From assembly GCF_039555335.1 (NCBI RefSeq), contig NC_092640.1, forward strand, positions 38,337,795-38,401,794: a stretch of DNA of 64,000 bases. Direction: 5' to 3'. The notes beneath the pieces are model-generated. The model worked only from the letters and a program-made list of their open reading frames with translations, ran no database searches and was not told where the DNA came from. Every line of letters begins with the position of its first letter. Position 1 is the first letter of the stretch. This DNA is from Amphiura filiformis (lineage: Eukaryota > Echinodermata > Ophiuroidea > Amphilepidida > Amphiuridae). A program made the position numbers and the translations under genes. Positions 1 through 11,699 of this stretch are shown here, one piece after another.

Positions 1-403
1 GGGTTAAAAAACATCTAAATAACATTCAAAAAACATTTTTGAAAGCTTGATACAAAACATTCTAAACATAATGTTATTTTGGGGTTGAAAAAATATTTTG
101 CGAAAAATGTTTGCCAACAATATTTGCAATAACGTTTTAAAAATGTTTTCATTTTTAAGAACATTTCTGTGTTTGCTGGATGCAAATATTTTAACATAAT
201 GTTATTTAAGTGTTGACAAACTATTTGGCAAAAATGTTTGCAAAAATAGTTTACAATAACATTTTGAAAACATTTAAAAAATATTGTTGTCGTGTGTTTT
301 CATGAAAACGCGACATTTTAATGTTATTAATACTTTTTTACCTAAACCAAAAGCCAAAATATAACTTATTTATAGCGTTTGTAAAACGTTTTTGTGTTTG
401 CTG
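1..403. repeat. AT-rich interspersed inverted-repeat element, partial
   Basis: The sequence is full of short AAACATTTTT / AAAACGTTTT words and ends in gtgtttgctggg at about 392-403. The same family, with ccagcaaacac at one end and gtgtttgctgg at the other, recurs at 20697-21088 and 21482-22086. This copy is cut by the window start. It is non-coding; the 60-codon open frame over 15-197 is low-complexity. Confidence 0.7.
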
Positions 404-523
404 GGTAATCAGCTGATCCCACAGGATGATCTGAACGAGTCCTGACAAAAGAGCGTGACGAAACTATGTTTTTTTTCCTTCTTGGTTTCTACGCGCAATT
501 AGTACACATACATCAAGGGTATT
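404..523. other. TTLL intron 2 sequence of copy B, left side of a transposon insertion
   Basis: This stretch matches 28415-28555 closely, sharing the cagctgatccca start and the catcaagggtatt end. The homology resumes on the far side of the 524-6662 element at 6663. It is therefore part of the TTLL segmental duplication and not unique intergenic DNA. Confidence 0.65.
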
Positions 524-633
524 AGCGTTGTTGCGGCTCCCGTATGCTTATACACCGTAGATTTTGATGAATAGACTGACGGTTAAAAGTCAATCAGCTG
601 TATAATTTGAAGTACTCAACCTGCGTGAAGCTA

Positions 634-917
634 GCTTCAGACTCCGAGTATTGTACGTACAATATTGTATGCAACATATCTACGTTATTTTATCTATTGC
701 CATTCTATTTCCAGGAATGTTTAAGTTCTAACGAATGTTTGATGACGAAAAATCGATAATATGTTACATGTAATATCTAGTAGAAATATATTATCGATTT
801 GACGTCATCAAACAGTCGGGAGAACTTAAACATTACTGGAAATAGAATGGCAATAGATTAAACAACGTAGATATGTTGCATACAATATTGTACGTACAAT
901 AAAAAGTCTGAATACTG
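634..917. repeat. Fold-back (hairpin) element within the left terminal repeat
   Basis: Arms at about 650-750 and 797-900 are near-perfect inverted copies, bounded by attgtacgtacaat-type ends with weaker pairing out to ttcagact/agtctgaa. The matching right-hand repeat near 6490-6600 lacks it, so it is a nested insertion. Confidence 0.7.
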
Positions 918-1244
918 CTTGACACACCACGAAGAGCGTGCTGATATAAATCAATAAATCCCACTTCAAATCCAATCCAAAGTCTATACACATAACAATG
1001 AGAGGTTTGTGCATCGATGCATATATAATAGTAGGTCTAATATTTCAAAGCCTCTTCAATGAGGGCGGTGACTTGCGATTAACAAGCTCCATGGTCATCG
1101 CGGAGCAGAAGGCCTGGGAAGATTTTGAATATAGGGAGAGGTGGGGGGCAATTGTTTTGAGCCTGTTCCGAGACGCGACATGCTGAAGGGGTGGGTGCGG
1201 GAGGCGGGTTTTGAAATGTATACATGTTAACCTAAAATCAATTA

Positions 1245-1402
1245 CATTATAAATTATACTAAAATTATGAATTTGACCTTAAAATACAATACAATACAAC
1301 AAAAAATTGAATACCTTCAAATTATGAATTTTACCTTTAAATTGTGAATTTGGTCTTAAAATTATGAACTTTACCCTTAAATTATGAATTTTACCCTAGA
1401 TT
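1245..1402. repeat. Short tandem repeat of about 23 bp
   Basis: Diverged units of the form aaattatgaatttnacctt are repeated about six times. No coding potential is seen. Confidence 0.55.
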
Positions 1403-2100
1403 AATGGGAAGGGGCCCAGGGTACTTGGCCCCACCAAAATTATTGCCTCCCCCCCCCCGATTCCGGGGCCACTGCGGAGTTGATTTGATTATATATGTAG
1501 GTTCTTGTCCTGGCCTTGGAAAGCAAAATAAATTCTATACCTCTCTCCTCAAATATTTCCGGCAAAGGGTGGCTTTATCCTTATCTCACCCTCTCTCAGG
1601 CTCCTCTCAAGGAGAGGGGAGGTAGCAGCAGCGCCATAAATTTCTCTTTCGGGGATAGGGGCAAAGTGAATTTAAACAATGGCAGGCGAGTATTTTTTCA
1701 GGGGCATGGGGAGGGGGCTAAATCAACAAATTTTCTCCCATGTCACCCCCACCCCGCAGCGCCACCTGTATGTGTTTGTTTAAATGAGGTATTTTTAATC
1801 TCAATTTCTATTGTACTAAATAAAACCCGAAGGGGTGATATAGGGCTGATTATACTGGCCTTTGAAGTGGTCCGGCGCCCTCTCTATTTCTCTCATCATA
1901 ATGCTCTCTCTCCCTTTCTTCTCTCTCCCACATACCACCCCAATCAACCCACCCCGTCTCTCTCATTCCCTCTCACCTCAACTCTCTCCTCTCCTGGGAG
2001 CGAACTTACAAGTAGGCCTACGTCTCGTGTGGACACACTCGCAAGTTACTTTCGAAATTAAACGAACATGTAAACACACCCACTTCTATGGGATTAGGTG
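1403..2100. other. CT/G-rich repeat-derived stretch without a gene
   Basis: The region has long C, G and CT runs and parts recurring near 3890-4050. Open frames here are products of biased composition, and no domain or splice structure is seen. Confidence 0.5.
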
Positions 2101-2104
2101 AATG

Positions 2105-2510
2105 ACCGCTAAGGTCCCTCCTTTGTTGGTATGCTAATTCTCCTTTGTTAGTTACCGTACGTTTGACTGTTCTGGATAAAGGATATGACCGGAACCATGA
2201 CTACTCGGTACCTTCATTGTTATGTATCACGGGTACCATGGCTACTATGTACCTTCTTTGTTAATATGCTAATTCTCCTTTGTTAGTTACCGTACATTTG
2301 ATTATTCTGGATAAAGGATGACCGGAACCATGGCTACTTCGTGCCTTCATTGTTATGTATCACGGGTACCATGGCTACTAGGTACGTCCTTTGTTAATAT
2401 GCTAATTCTCCTTTGTTAGATACCGTACATTTGATTGTTCTGGATAAAGGATGACCGGAACCATGACTACTCCGTGCCTTCATTGTTAGTTTCCGTAAAG
2501 GATTAGAGAG
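2105..2510. repeat. Minisatellite, about 125-bp unit, first array
   Basis: About three copies occur of a unit containing tatgctaattctcctttgtt, then a ggataaaggat block and a ggaaccatg block. The same array recurs at 4075-4450. Confidence 0.75.
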
Positions 2511-2549
2511 CGCAAGCCGCTTGTTATGCTAATTCTCTTCATTGTTTGT

Positions 2550-2700
2550 TACGGAACAGGTTACTCACCTTGGGTAAAGGTTTAAAATCAGTCGCTACGC
2601 TATCGCGATACAATTGATTGACTTTATTGAATAAAATCGCTGTTCCAAAGGCGACTGGGTGTAAACCTTTACCTAAGGTGTCTAACCTGTAGGGTAAAAC
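2550..2700. repeat. Inverted repeat (hairpin), copy 1
   Basis: The ggtaaaggtttaaa...cagtcg arm pairs with cgactgggtgtaaaccttta. An equivalent hairpin lies at about 4505-4640. Confidence 0.65.
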
Positions 2701-3100
2701 AATGAAGAAATTAACATAACACTGAGCGAACTTGCGCAGCTGAACAATCTATCTAATCTCTTACGCAAATTAACCATATAAGTGGTTGGGGGGGAGGTGG
2801 GGAAATGTTCGGGGGGCAGTGGCGGCGACAGGCATTTTCAGGGTACACAAGGGTGGGGAGGGGGCAAAGTAAATTTCAGGGGTGGGTAGAATTAACCCAT
2901 TTTGCGCAAAATTGGAGCAAAAAGTTTCTCGTATCTCACTTTCTGGTTGTTTATTGTACCAAACGAAAACAAACGGGGTTATGTGAGTTGATTTATAATT
3001 TGGCTTCTTTAAACAAGATTGATTTGTACATCAATTTATCTTTTTAAATAGAATTCAGCATGCTGCCAAATACTGATATATAGGGCTTATTATACTGTCA

Positions 3101-3480
3101 TTGGAAGTGGTCAGGCGCCCTCTCTTTCCTCTCTCCATGCAGTATTTGGGGGCGGCTTTTGGGGGCGCCAGAAAAGAAGGGCGGCGGAAGAAGGGGCAGC
3201 AAAAAGAAGGGCGGCAAAAGAAGAAGGGGCGGCAAAAAAGAAGAAGGGCGGCAAAAAGAATTAGTAAAGAAAAAGGGCGAACAAATTTTAAATAGTATAA
3301 AAAACTTGGGAAAAATGGTACTATACATTTGTTTTAGGGCGCTAAAAGCTAACGCTTTTTTTTTTTTTTTTTTTTTTTTTGCTCTTCACTTTTTCAGACC
3401 TCCTTTTCGGGCTGTTTGAGGAAGGGACGCCAAAATTTAATTTTCTTCAGCCCCCGGGGTAGGGGTGGCCACGGTACGCC
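3101..3480. repeat. Purine-rich simple sequence and poly-T tract
   Basis: GAAGGGCGGCAAAA-like purine repeats (3165-3280) are followed by about 25 T residues (3356-3380). The Lys/Arg/Gly-rich open frames on both strands are artefacts of this composition. Confidence 0.7.
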
Positions 3481-3483
3481 ACT

Positions 3484-3485
<2 letters not shown>

Positions 3486-3537
<52 letters not shown>

Positions 3538-3541
3538 CTCT
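3486..3541. repeat. (CT)n microsatellite
   Basis: An uninterrupted CT dinucleotide run of more than 45 bases is present. Confidence 0.95.
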
Positions 3542-3869
3542 CTCATGATAATAATAATTATTATTACCGGGGTATCACTATTTGAACCAATTCGATATTA
3601 TGAGTTCTGTTAACAAAACTTCAAAGGTATTTTAGTGAAAGTGGTGCCGCAATTGGGAACTTAATCCAATTTTCCCTTCCCCTCTTCGTCTGTCACTCAT
3701 CTCCCGGTCCCTTTCTCACCCCACCCTCCCTTTCTTCTCAGTCTCTCCACACACAACTCCATGAAATACACACACACCCCTCTTTCACTCTAGGCGGGGG
3801 GCAGGGGGGGGGGGCTGACCGCCTTTGATTGAAGTTACCAACTACAATGGCAGAGACCGCTTCCCTCCT

Positions 3870-5480
3870 GTAACATTAATTCTTCCTCCTCTCCCAGTCC
3901 ATCCCCTTTCCTTATCTGCTCTCTCCCTTTCTTCTCTCTCCCACATATGGCCCCAATCCACCCACCCCGTCTCTCTCATTCCTCTCACCTCCACTCGCTC
4001 CTCTCTCCGGGAGTGAACTTACAAGTAGGCCTACGTAAACACACCCACTTCTCTGGGATTAGGTGAATGACCGCTAAGGTGCCTCCTTTGTTGGTATGCT
4101 AATTCTCCTACCGTACGTTTGATTGTTCTGGATAAAGGATATGACCGGAACCATGACTACTCCGTGCCTTCATTGTTATGTATCACGGGTACCATGGCTA
4201 CTATGTGCCTCCTTTGTTAGTATGCTAATTCTCCTTTGTTAGTTACCGTACGTTTGATTGTTCTGGATAAAGGATGTGACCGGAACCATGACTACTCGGT
4301 ACCTTCATTGTTATGCATCACGGGTACCATGGCTACTAGGTACATCCTTTGTTAATATGCTAATTCTCCTTTGTTAGATACCGTACATTTGATTGTTCTG
4401 GATAAAGGATATGACCGGAACCATGACTACTCCGTTCCTTCATTGTTAAGGGATTAGAGAGCGCAAAGCCGCTTGTTATGCTAATTATCTTCATTGTTTG
4501 TTACGGAAGAGGTTACTCACCTTAGGTAAAGGTTTAAACTCAGTCGCTACGTTATCGCGACGATTGATTGACTTTTATCGAATAAAACCGCTGTTCCAAA
4601 GGCGACTGGGTGTAAACCTTTACCTAAAGTGTCTAACTTGCGGGTAAAACAATGAAGAGAATTAGCATAACACTGAGCGGGCTTGCGCAGTTGAGCAATC
4701 TCTCTAATCCCTTACGCAAACTAACCATGGTGTGGTGGGGAGGTAGTGGATGGGGGGGCAGTGGCGGCGGCAGGCATTTTCGGGGGTACAAGGGTGGGGA
4801 GGGGCGAAGTGAATTTCAGGGTGGTGAATCAACCCATTTTGCGCAAAATTGGAGCAAACGGTCTTTTTTATCTCAATTTCTGGTTCTTTATTGTGGGTTT
4901 ATGTGAGTTGATTTATAACTTGGCTTCTTTAAACAAGATTTGTACATCAATTTATCTTTTAAATACAATTAAGCATGCTGCCAAATACCGATAGATATAC
5001 TATGTAGGGTTAGTTATCTTTTAAGTGGTCAAACGCTCATCATAATACATGTAATATTATAATCACTATTTTAACTCAATTTCTGTTTGTGTATTGTACC
5101 AAACGAAAACCGAAGAGATTATGTGAGTTGATTTATAACTTGGCTTCTTTAACAAAGATTTGCTCATTAATTTATCTTTTTAAATAGAATTCAGCAGAGG
5201 GCTTATTATACTGTCATTGGAAGTGGTCAGGCGCCCTCTCTCATAATAATAATAATTACTATTACTATTTGAACCAACTCGATATTATTAGCTCAGTTAA
5301 TAAAACTTCAAGGGTCTTTTGGTGAAAGTGGTGCCGCTATCCAATTTTTCCTTCCCCTCTTCGCCTGTCCCTCATCTCCCGGTCCCTTTCTCACCCCACC
5401 CTCCCTTTCTTCTCTCTCCACACACAACTCCATGAAACACACACATACACCCTCTTTCCTCTAGGCTGAGGGGGGAGGCT
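3870..5480. repeat. Second copy of a roughly 1.95-kb tandem duplication
   Basis: The block from the CT-rich stretch through minisatellite, hairpin and the G-rich gggcagtggcggcgg segment repeats that at about 1920-3470 with a shift near 1.95 kb. Parts recur a third time at 5080-5560, including gctgaccgcctttga and ggtgaaagtggtgccgc. No gene is seen. Confidence 0.7.
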
Positions 5481-5579
5481 GACCGCCTTTGACTGAAGTT
5501 ACCAACTACAATGGCAGAGTCCGCAGAGGGGCAAAGTGAATTTCAGGAGGGGGGATCAACCCATTTGGCGGGGGGCTGA

Positions 5580-5699
5580 CCAAACCACCGTCAGTCCGAA
5601 TTTTATGGTCCGGGTTAGAGTTAGGTTTAGGGTTAGGTTTAGCGTTAGTGTTAGGGTTAGGGTTAGAAACCCTAAAAATTCGGACTGACAGTGGTTTGG
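5580..5699. repeat. 120-bp inverted-repeat element enclosing telomere-like hexamers
   Basis: Ends are ccaaaccaccgtcagtccga and its near-perfect inverted copy (tcggactgacagtggtttgg). Between them is degenerate ttaggg/gttagg repeat (about 5610-5668). Confidence 0.75.
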
Positions 5700-6480
5700 A
5701 CTGACGGTGTGTAGGCCTACCCAAAAACTTAAGCTTTGAGGAACATTTGAGAAAATGCGGACATCTGTGGAGATGAGAGGAGAGAGAGGAAAGGCGAAGA
5801 AAAGAAATCGAGGACAGGATAGGAGCAGGGCGATTATTTTTCGTACATCATAATTAGGCCTATATATTTTGTAACGCATGTGGTAAAATCAGTTGATTTG
5901 TCAGAGTTTTGCTTTATTCCGTGTTTGATTATCAAAAACGGAAATAATTTTCAAATATGATGTACGAAAAAATCATCGCGAGCGGGGGAGGAAAGCCCCG
6001 GCCGGAGATGAGAGAAGGGGAAAAGGGTGGAATTAGATTTAGATGACCAATTTCATCAAAAGACCCTATTTTATATTTTAAAAAAACTTGCCCTGATTCC
6101 ATCAATAAAATAATTATTATGAGCAATGAGGACGCTTGACCAATTCAAACACCATGAGTGTCTATCAAACCTTGAAACCTGACAGATATAGTGGACAGCA
6201 CCTACCCAGCTCTATAATAGAGGCCTAGCATGTGACGTATCATCCCGTAAATATGGCGGACTACTCAAATGCATTCAACAAAAGCATGATTGCAATCTAC
6301 CGTGACAGTTCACTCACACACATAACCCTGCACTACCATGACTACGATCAAATAGGTTGATGACAACATTTGATTGAATGGACTGCACTCCGCCATAACT
6401 ACGGTGAAGGACACCGGCTCAAATCCTTTGTTTGGAGCCAATCGATAATTTCATGCAGGGCCTCTATTGATGTATGAGGC
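5700..6480. other. Interior of the 6.1-kb element, no gene seen
   Basis: Purine-rich sequence followed by AT-rich unique-looking DNA. No extended frame, splice-framed exon or RNA gene could be supported. Confidence 0.4.
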
Positions 6481-6743
6481 ACAACTTTCAGGGTCACATT
6501 TATAAAGACTTAACGGTGGGATTTATTGATTGATATCAGCCTGTATTCGTGGTGCGTCACGCACGTGAATCTACTTCAAATTTTACAGCTGATTGACATT
6601 TAACCGTAAGTCTATTCATCAATATCTACGGTACATATGCATGCAGGAGCCGCAACAACGCTATTGGCTTATTTTCCGACGAACTGAGACACAAAGACAT
6701 AAACAAAGAGAACGTAACAGTTGATTGCAGAAAGAATAACTAC

Positions 6744-6901
6744 CTTATGGTACGTCATGGGGTACGTCAAAAGCAATTGCTTTGGATATGTGTGTGTCCA
6801 AACCAAATCAAAAACGGTGCTACTTTTGTTAAAATTAGGTACATGTTCATGCCGATATCCGAGACGATTGAAAATCTTCATAAGAAAGGTGAAATGGTTG
6901 A
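6744..6901 (-). CDS. TTLL-like protein, exon 2 of gene copy B (intact)
   Basis: This 158-nt exon is read on the minus strand between an acceptor (ggtaccag at 6902-6909) and a donor (gtagtt at 6738-6743). It encodes HFTFLMKIFNRLGY followed by FDLVWTHTYP. That pattern matches the start of the catalytic region in TTLL-15-like tubulin-tyrosine-ligase-family proteins, which typically have a hydrophobic F-x-R-L-G-Y helix and then a D-x-x-W-x-H-x-Y-P strand. The second copy at 28601-30072 encodes nearly the same residues but is split by a transposon. Exon start is phase 1 and exon end is phase 0. Downstream exons of this copy would lie left of the window. The family call rests on remembered motifs and on the neighbouring exons of copy A. 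Confidence 0.6.
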
Positions 6902-6960
6902 CTGGTACCTTTGAACGAGAGTGACAAAAAGTAAAGAATATATTAGTATTCTAAAATTGA

Positions 6961-8494
6961 CGACCCAAGAAGACCGTAAGTCCACTTGGCCCCTCAACAT
7001 GTATACACTAAAGTTGCGTATAGTTTCCTATAGTTTGGTAATGTTTTATACATGTTCAGGGGCCAAAACAAATCTTTCACAACCTTTCATGATATTTTCA
7101 CCCTGGAACATGTACTTGCAATCCTCGCCATCCCCCCCCCCCACCCTGAAGCGGTGTTTCTCACTGATGCAGTACCCTATGGTTCAGGCCTATACGGTAT
7201 ACACTATCGCTAGGCGTAGTACCGATGTATAAGATCTTATACCTCCGAATCACAGTCCCATAGAGATAATGCTTAATTTGCCTGCTAGTAAAGTCTGAGC
7301 AAGAAAGCAGAATCATTGTGCTATCTACTGAGGATAGCCTTGCGATTAATATGTTAAAAGTTCACCAAGACTTAGGCACCAGAAGCAAATTTATTCTATC
7401 TTTGGATCAATCAACAAATAATCAAAATTAATGCTACATTTATATTGGTCAATACGGGCTAAGATCCATATGTTATCACAATTAACAATAGTCAAGTAAT
7501 TGATTTCATAAATAATAAGTTCGACCACGCATCGATGGTCGCTCGAAAGATCGAGCTAATATGTTTGTATTGCCATCAGTTTACAGTCAAGAGTTAAGCA
7601 CACAGAATCATGGAAAACATGACCACAATGCCATAATTATAAGTGTTGAATTACATGGGTTATTAGTGAAATCATAAGCGTTGCATACTGTCCCCGCTCC
7701 GCGATGCGCGAATGGTCATCGCGTCGCACTTGCGCGACGCAGGTGGGGGTGTCTGAGATGGCATGTGCCCCCTCAGAATATCATCAAAATCAATGGCCGA
7801 ATGAAAATATTTAGTGGGCCATTTTACACTATTTATAATGTGTACAATTTTAGTTTGAAAAAGTTGGAAATGTTTGAAAATGAAGGCCCAAATAAAAAGT
7901 CACTTTGTAGCCTATTTTTACACTATTATTAAAATAGTTAAAACAAAAGGTGTAAGTAAATTGACTGTAGTCATTGTAGTTTGTGCGTAGCGCAGATTTG
8001 TTTTGAAAGAAGATCCATGTCTAAAGGTCCGTTTCTTCAAAACATAGATTAAGGATAGGCGTGTCTATGGGGAATATGCCCCTCTGAGAGTTTTAAAAAA
8101 CGAGGGAAATGAAGGCTCAATAAAAGCCATTTTGTGGACTACTGTTAGACTATTGTTATGGCGCGGTTTTTCTCTCATTGATCCGTGCTCAATATTAATC
8201 CTTGTATTTGGCGATCAGCTACTGTAGGAGAAACACCGCACTGAGCGAACGCAATCAATGACCTATGTTGTGATGCTTTGTTGATATTTGAAATGCGGAA
8301 TTAAATAATATATTGTGAAGTCACATCTTGTCTTCTGTCTATTTCACTTCGTGTATGCAGCGAGTTATTCCCCGTGAAACTTTGAGATCCATTGACCATG
8401 TATCTGGTATGATTTCTAAAACCAAATAAATGGTTAGTGGATTTCGTATAAGAAGCCGGCTTTACTTTGAAGTAAAGAAACCGGCTTAACCTTG
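6961..8494. other. Non-coding AT-rich stretch with a short GC-rich island and a hairpin
   Basis: No supported gene. Around 7685-7750 there is a GC-rich patch (gcgatgcgcgaatggtcatcgcg). At about 8452-8487 agccggctttactttgaagtaaag folds back onto the following aaaccggctt. Confidence 0.4.
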
Positions 8495-9520
8495 TTGCAT
8501 CTGATCATGGGGTTTGAGTTGAGCGCAGATTTATACGCCCGCGTTATTGACTTACGTAATCGCGGCAACGGTGCCGCTTTAGGAATTACATAAGGTACAT
8601 TTTCTAAAATTTTGAAGAGACGTCGAGAGACCGGAACTACTACACTTAGACCAAGGTCAGGTCGGCCCCGAAAGACAACCGCCAGGGAAGACCGATCTCT
8701 CCTGAGACTTTACCACAATGGCCGCACGAAGCCTGCATCTCGGCTACGAACAGAATGGCTGAGGTCCATAAACGCGCCTGTTACCAGGAACTTGTGAATA
8801 ATAGACTGGCAAGTGCAGTTTTTAGCGCAAAATGACCAATGAGAAAGCCGATACTTTTGCAAAGACATCGGCATGCGCGCTTGCTTTGGTCACAGAGACA
8901 TAGGAATTTGACAGTAGGTCACTGGCGGAATGTGATCTTCAGTGACGAGGCCCGGTTCTTCCTCTACAGAGAAGATGGTCGATTTAAGGTCCAAAACAGG
9001 TTAGTCAAGCCCTGCTTGAGGATTGTATTCAGCCTAGAGTCCAGGGGGATGGTGGTGGAATTACAGTATGGGGATCATTTCACAGCAGGTCGAAATCACA
9101 CATCCACATGCTAGAAGGACATATGAACCAGATACCTGCATGTTCTTGATACAGTTATGCTTCCGTTTGCAAGAAGAGACTTCGGGAACAGTTTTGTGAT
9201 CCAAGATGACAACACCACGGTGCTCAGAGCCCTACGCGTAAGGAGATTCCTTGAAAATGAGAATATAAAACACCTGGACTGGTCGGCTTTGAGCCCGGAT
9301 ATGAACCATATAGAGAACTTATGGGCAGAAGTATCCCGCAGGATAGGTAACATGGACAACCAACCAATCAACCTGCAGGAAAATAGACACCTATATTCTA
9401 CAAGGAACCTTGGCAAAACTGGTCGAGGAATGTCACGTTGCGTACATGGCCTTGAACTGACAAGGGGTGGACACACCAAATATTGAGTTGTGTTTCTCAA
9501 GCAAGAGACTTATCTGAACT
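8495..9520 (+). pseudogene. Degraded Tc1/mariner-family transposase
   Basis: Three plus-strand frames in order (8612-8797, 8839-9114, 9157-9486) match successive parts of a Tc1-like transposase. The first has the N-terminal paired-like region with the GRPRKTT hinge. The second has HWRNVIFSDEARF with the first catalytic Asp. The third has VIQDDN with the second Asp and LSPDMNHIENLW with the final Glu, the DDE pattern of the family. Frameshifts and stops separate the pieces, so no intact enzyme is encoded. In active members the enzyme cuts and pastes its own element at TA sites. Terminal repeats could not be identified. Confidence 0.85.
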
Positions 9521-9724
9521 TGTCACAGTGAGAGTTTAACTTTTTGTTTAAACAATAAAGTTTGCTAGTGTCTTTAAACTCATTTTGTGATACAATGAGA
9601 CCACCAAAAAGTGTTGCGATTGTGTGATCATTCCATTATAATGCGCTTCCTCGGGTAATTCTTTGTTTAATTGACAAACGGTGTGATGTGAATATCAAAG
9701 GACATTTGTATCTTTCAATTAAAT

Positions 9725-10124
9725 TCAACTGAACACTACTCCAGAACAATATGATTGAAAACTGCATTTGATACAAAAAAAATATTCTAAACTTTTGTCC
9801 ATGACTGTAATAGCAGAGGTGGCTCCAATTATTAAAGTGTCCTTATAATTAGCTTCTACATAGAATATTTCCCGGTAGTATTTTGAGTTCCTCTTCTCCG
9901 TGTCGGTTATAGGGCTTAAATCAGGGGTGGGCAATCTAAACCTCGCGGGCCACATACGACCAGGCGAAGAATTGTGTACGGCCCGCAAGACTTTTGGAGA
10001 TACAGGAAAAGTAACAAACATGCTTTTTAGTGAAAGTGTAGTGTAACAGTAGCCCTGAACGATTTTATGTTGCGACTTAATCGCAAAAATTACTTGTATT
10101 TCAATGTCGAAAATAGTGCTGTAA
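9725..10124. other. TTLL intron 1 sequence of copy B, left side of the 8.2-kb insertion
   Basis: It matches 30525-30579 plus 33414-33660, the intron 1 of copy A. It includes a caggggtgggcaa...gcgggccacat stretch from 9921, which resembles the end of a hAT-type repeat. The match continues at 18371 after the inserted element. Confidence 0.65.
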
Positions 10125-10377
10125 TAGTCCGGTGGCAGAGCAAGGTTAGGTGGTTTTGCCAGTTAAAGTAGCTTCCATTACTGGTTATTACTCTTTGAGT
10201 GGTACAAAATAAGATTTTGGGATGTAAAATGGTAACCCTTGGGCAATTAGAAATATTCAAGATGGCCGCTATGGATAATAAACAAAAGCTCGGTTATTCA
10301 CTAGTGGTACCAAAAAGTATTTTGTGTAAATTATTTGCCTTTTGGATGCTTTAAATATAAACTATATTTAGTTTTAA

Positions 10378-11593
10378 ACAGTCAGCTACCTGCACAACAG
10401 ATTCTTTTTGTTCTGCAAGGCTCACTCAGTCATTTAATGAGGCAATACAAACGATCGAAATTGGTGTTGAAATGAGCAAAATTTTGAGTTACACCTTTTC
10501 AGTGTAAAAAATTTTTCTCAGCCAAATGAAAAGCAATAATTTTCATTTTTTCAGTAAATGGCTGGAAAAACTATAATGCTTGATACTGATTTTTTTAAAA
10601 TCCTGGTGTTAAACTTAGGCCTGAAATTCAGTCATTTAGTGTAAGATATTCGATTTTATAGGCTTCAGCTCGGGCCGCGAGCTTTTTCTTGATCAACCTT
10701 TTAGCTTTTCAAAGTAATATAGTTCGCTAATGAAGGATTTTCCCAACTTTCTAAAGCACATCACCGTGAGCTATATATCATAGTTTTGTCAGAATTTCCG
10801 TTTTGATTTCACCATCTTTCACTGTCGGCTGACAAAATTTCTAAATCAACACGTGAAATCTAAAGGCTAGTACTAGCATTGTGGATCGATATCCCTGGGT
10901 TTAATAGGAATACCGGCATGGCTATAGTGTTGCCAGAACTTCAATATAGCAAAGAAATTCCCAGACCTATAGCGCTCCTACTGATCATGTTTAACCAGAA
11001 CACCCAATTGGGGATTTAATCGCTGGTCGGGCAATTTGCTTTCAATGAAAAATTGACCTGGATAACAACAAAGGAAATATCGACTATTTATGCTGGTTGC
11101 TCTCGAGATAAAAGTACTCACCATTGCCTACTTTTACTTAGTTTGACATTTTCGGATCATGAATGGAAAAAGGGTAAAACAAAAACGGGAATTCTGACAA
11201 AACTATAACATATAGACCCACACGATGTGCTTTACAGAGGTGGGAAATATCTTTCTTTAGCAAACTATGTTAGTTTGAGACGCTAAAACATGAATTCCGT
11301 AAAAAGCTCGCAGGCGAATTCAAGGCCTATAAAAATCAAAAAAATATCACACTAAAAGACACAATTTGATGCTTAATTTTAACACCAAAAAAAAAAAAAA
11401 AAATGTATATCCAAGCACCAAGTTTTAACTGACATTACTGAAGAAAAAAAAATATTGCTTTATATTTGACCGAGAAAATTAATTACAAAGAAAAAAGGTG
11501 TATCTCTGAATTGTGCTGATTTTTACATGTATCGATCGACTTTTAGCGCGACTAAGCATTTCTAAAGAATTGGTTGTCCAGGCGGCAGACTGT
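10378..11593. repeat. Fold-back element, about 1.2 kb
   Basis: The two halves are inverted copies: acagtcagctacctg near 10378 against caggcggcagactgt ending at 11593, with internal pairing of the taatatagttcgct and gttttgtcagaatt blocks. A related element with different ends lies at 36098-36852. It is non-coding. Confidence 0.7.
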
Positions 11594-11699
11594 AAATGTG
11601 ACACTCTCACAATTCAAGAAATTGTGTAACGTCATAAGCCAGACTTTATTTATTAAAATAATTAATGTACACCCAAGAATTAAGCAGATCCAGTTTGAC

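Larger units (their letters stand above)
524..6662. mobile_element. 6.1-kb non-coding element with long terminal inverted repeats
   Basis: The ends are inverted copies: agcgttgttgcggctcc at 524 and ggagccgcaacaacgct ending at 6662. The inverted similarity continues for about 170 bp on the right and to about 990 on the left, where a fold-back has been inserted. ATT flanks both sides (521-523, 6663-6665). The related segment at 28546-28565 lacks the element, although it also lacks a few bases at the junction. No transposase frame is visible inside. The cargo is duplicated GC/CT-rich repeat sequence, so the element is non-autonomous or highly derived. The superfamily was not recognised. Confidence 0.7.

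Noticed and set aside
1516-2061. 181-codon plus-strand open frame
   Set aside because: Lies in CT/G-rich repeat sequence that is duplicated elsewhere. The product is Pro/Ser/Leu-biased with no domain.
3101-3419. Lys/Arg/Gly-rich frames resembling RNA-binding tails
   Set aside because: Produced by a purine simple repeat and poly-T; frames are open on both strands.
5605-5670. Chromosome-fusion telomere scar
   Set aside because: The hexamers are short, degenerate and bounded by inverted repeats, so a small mobile element fits better.
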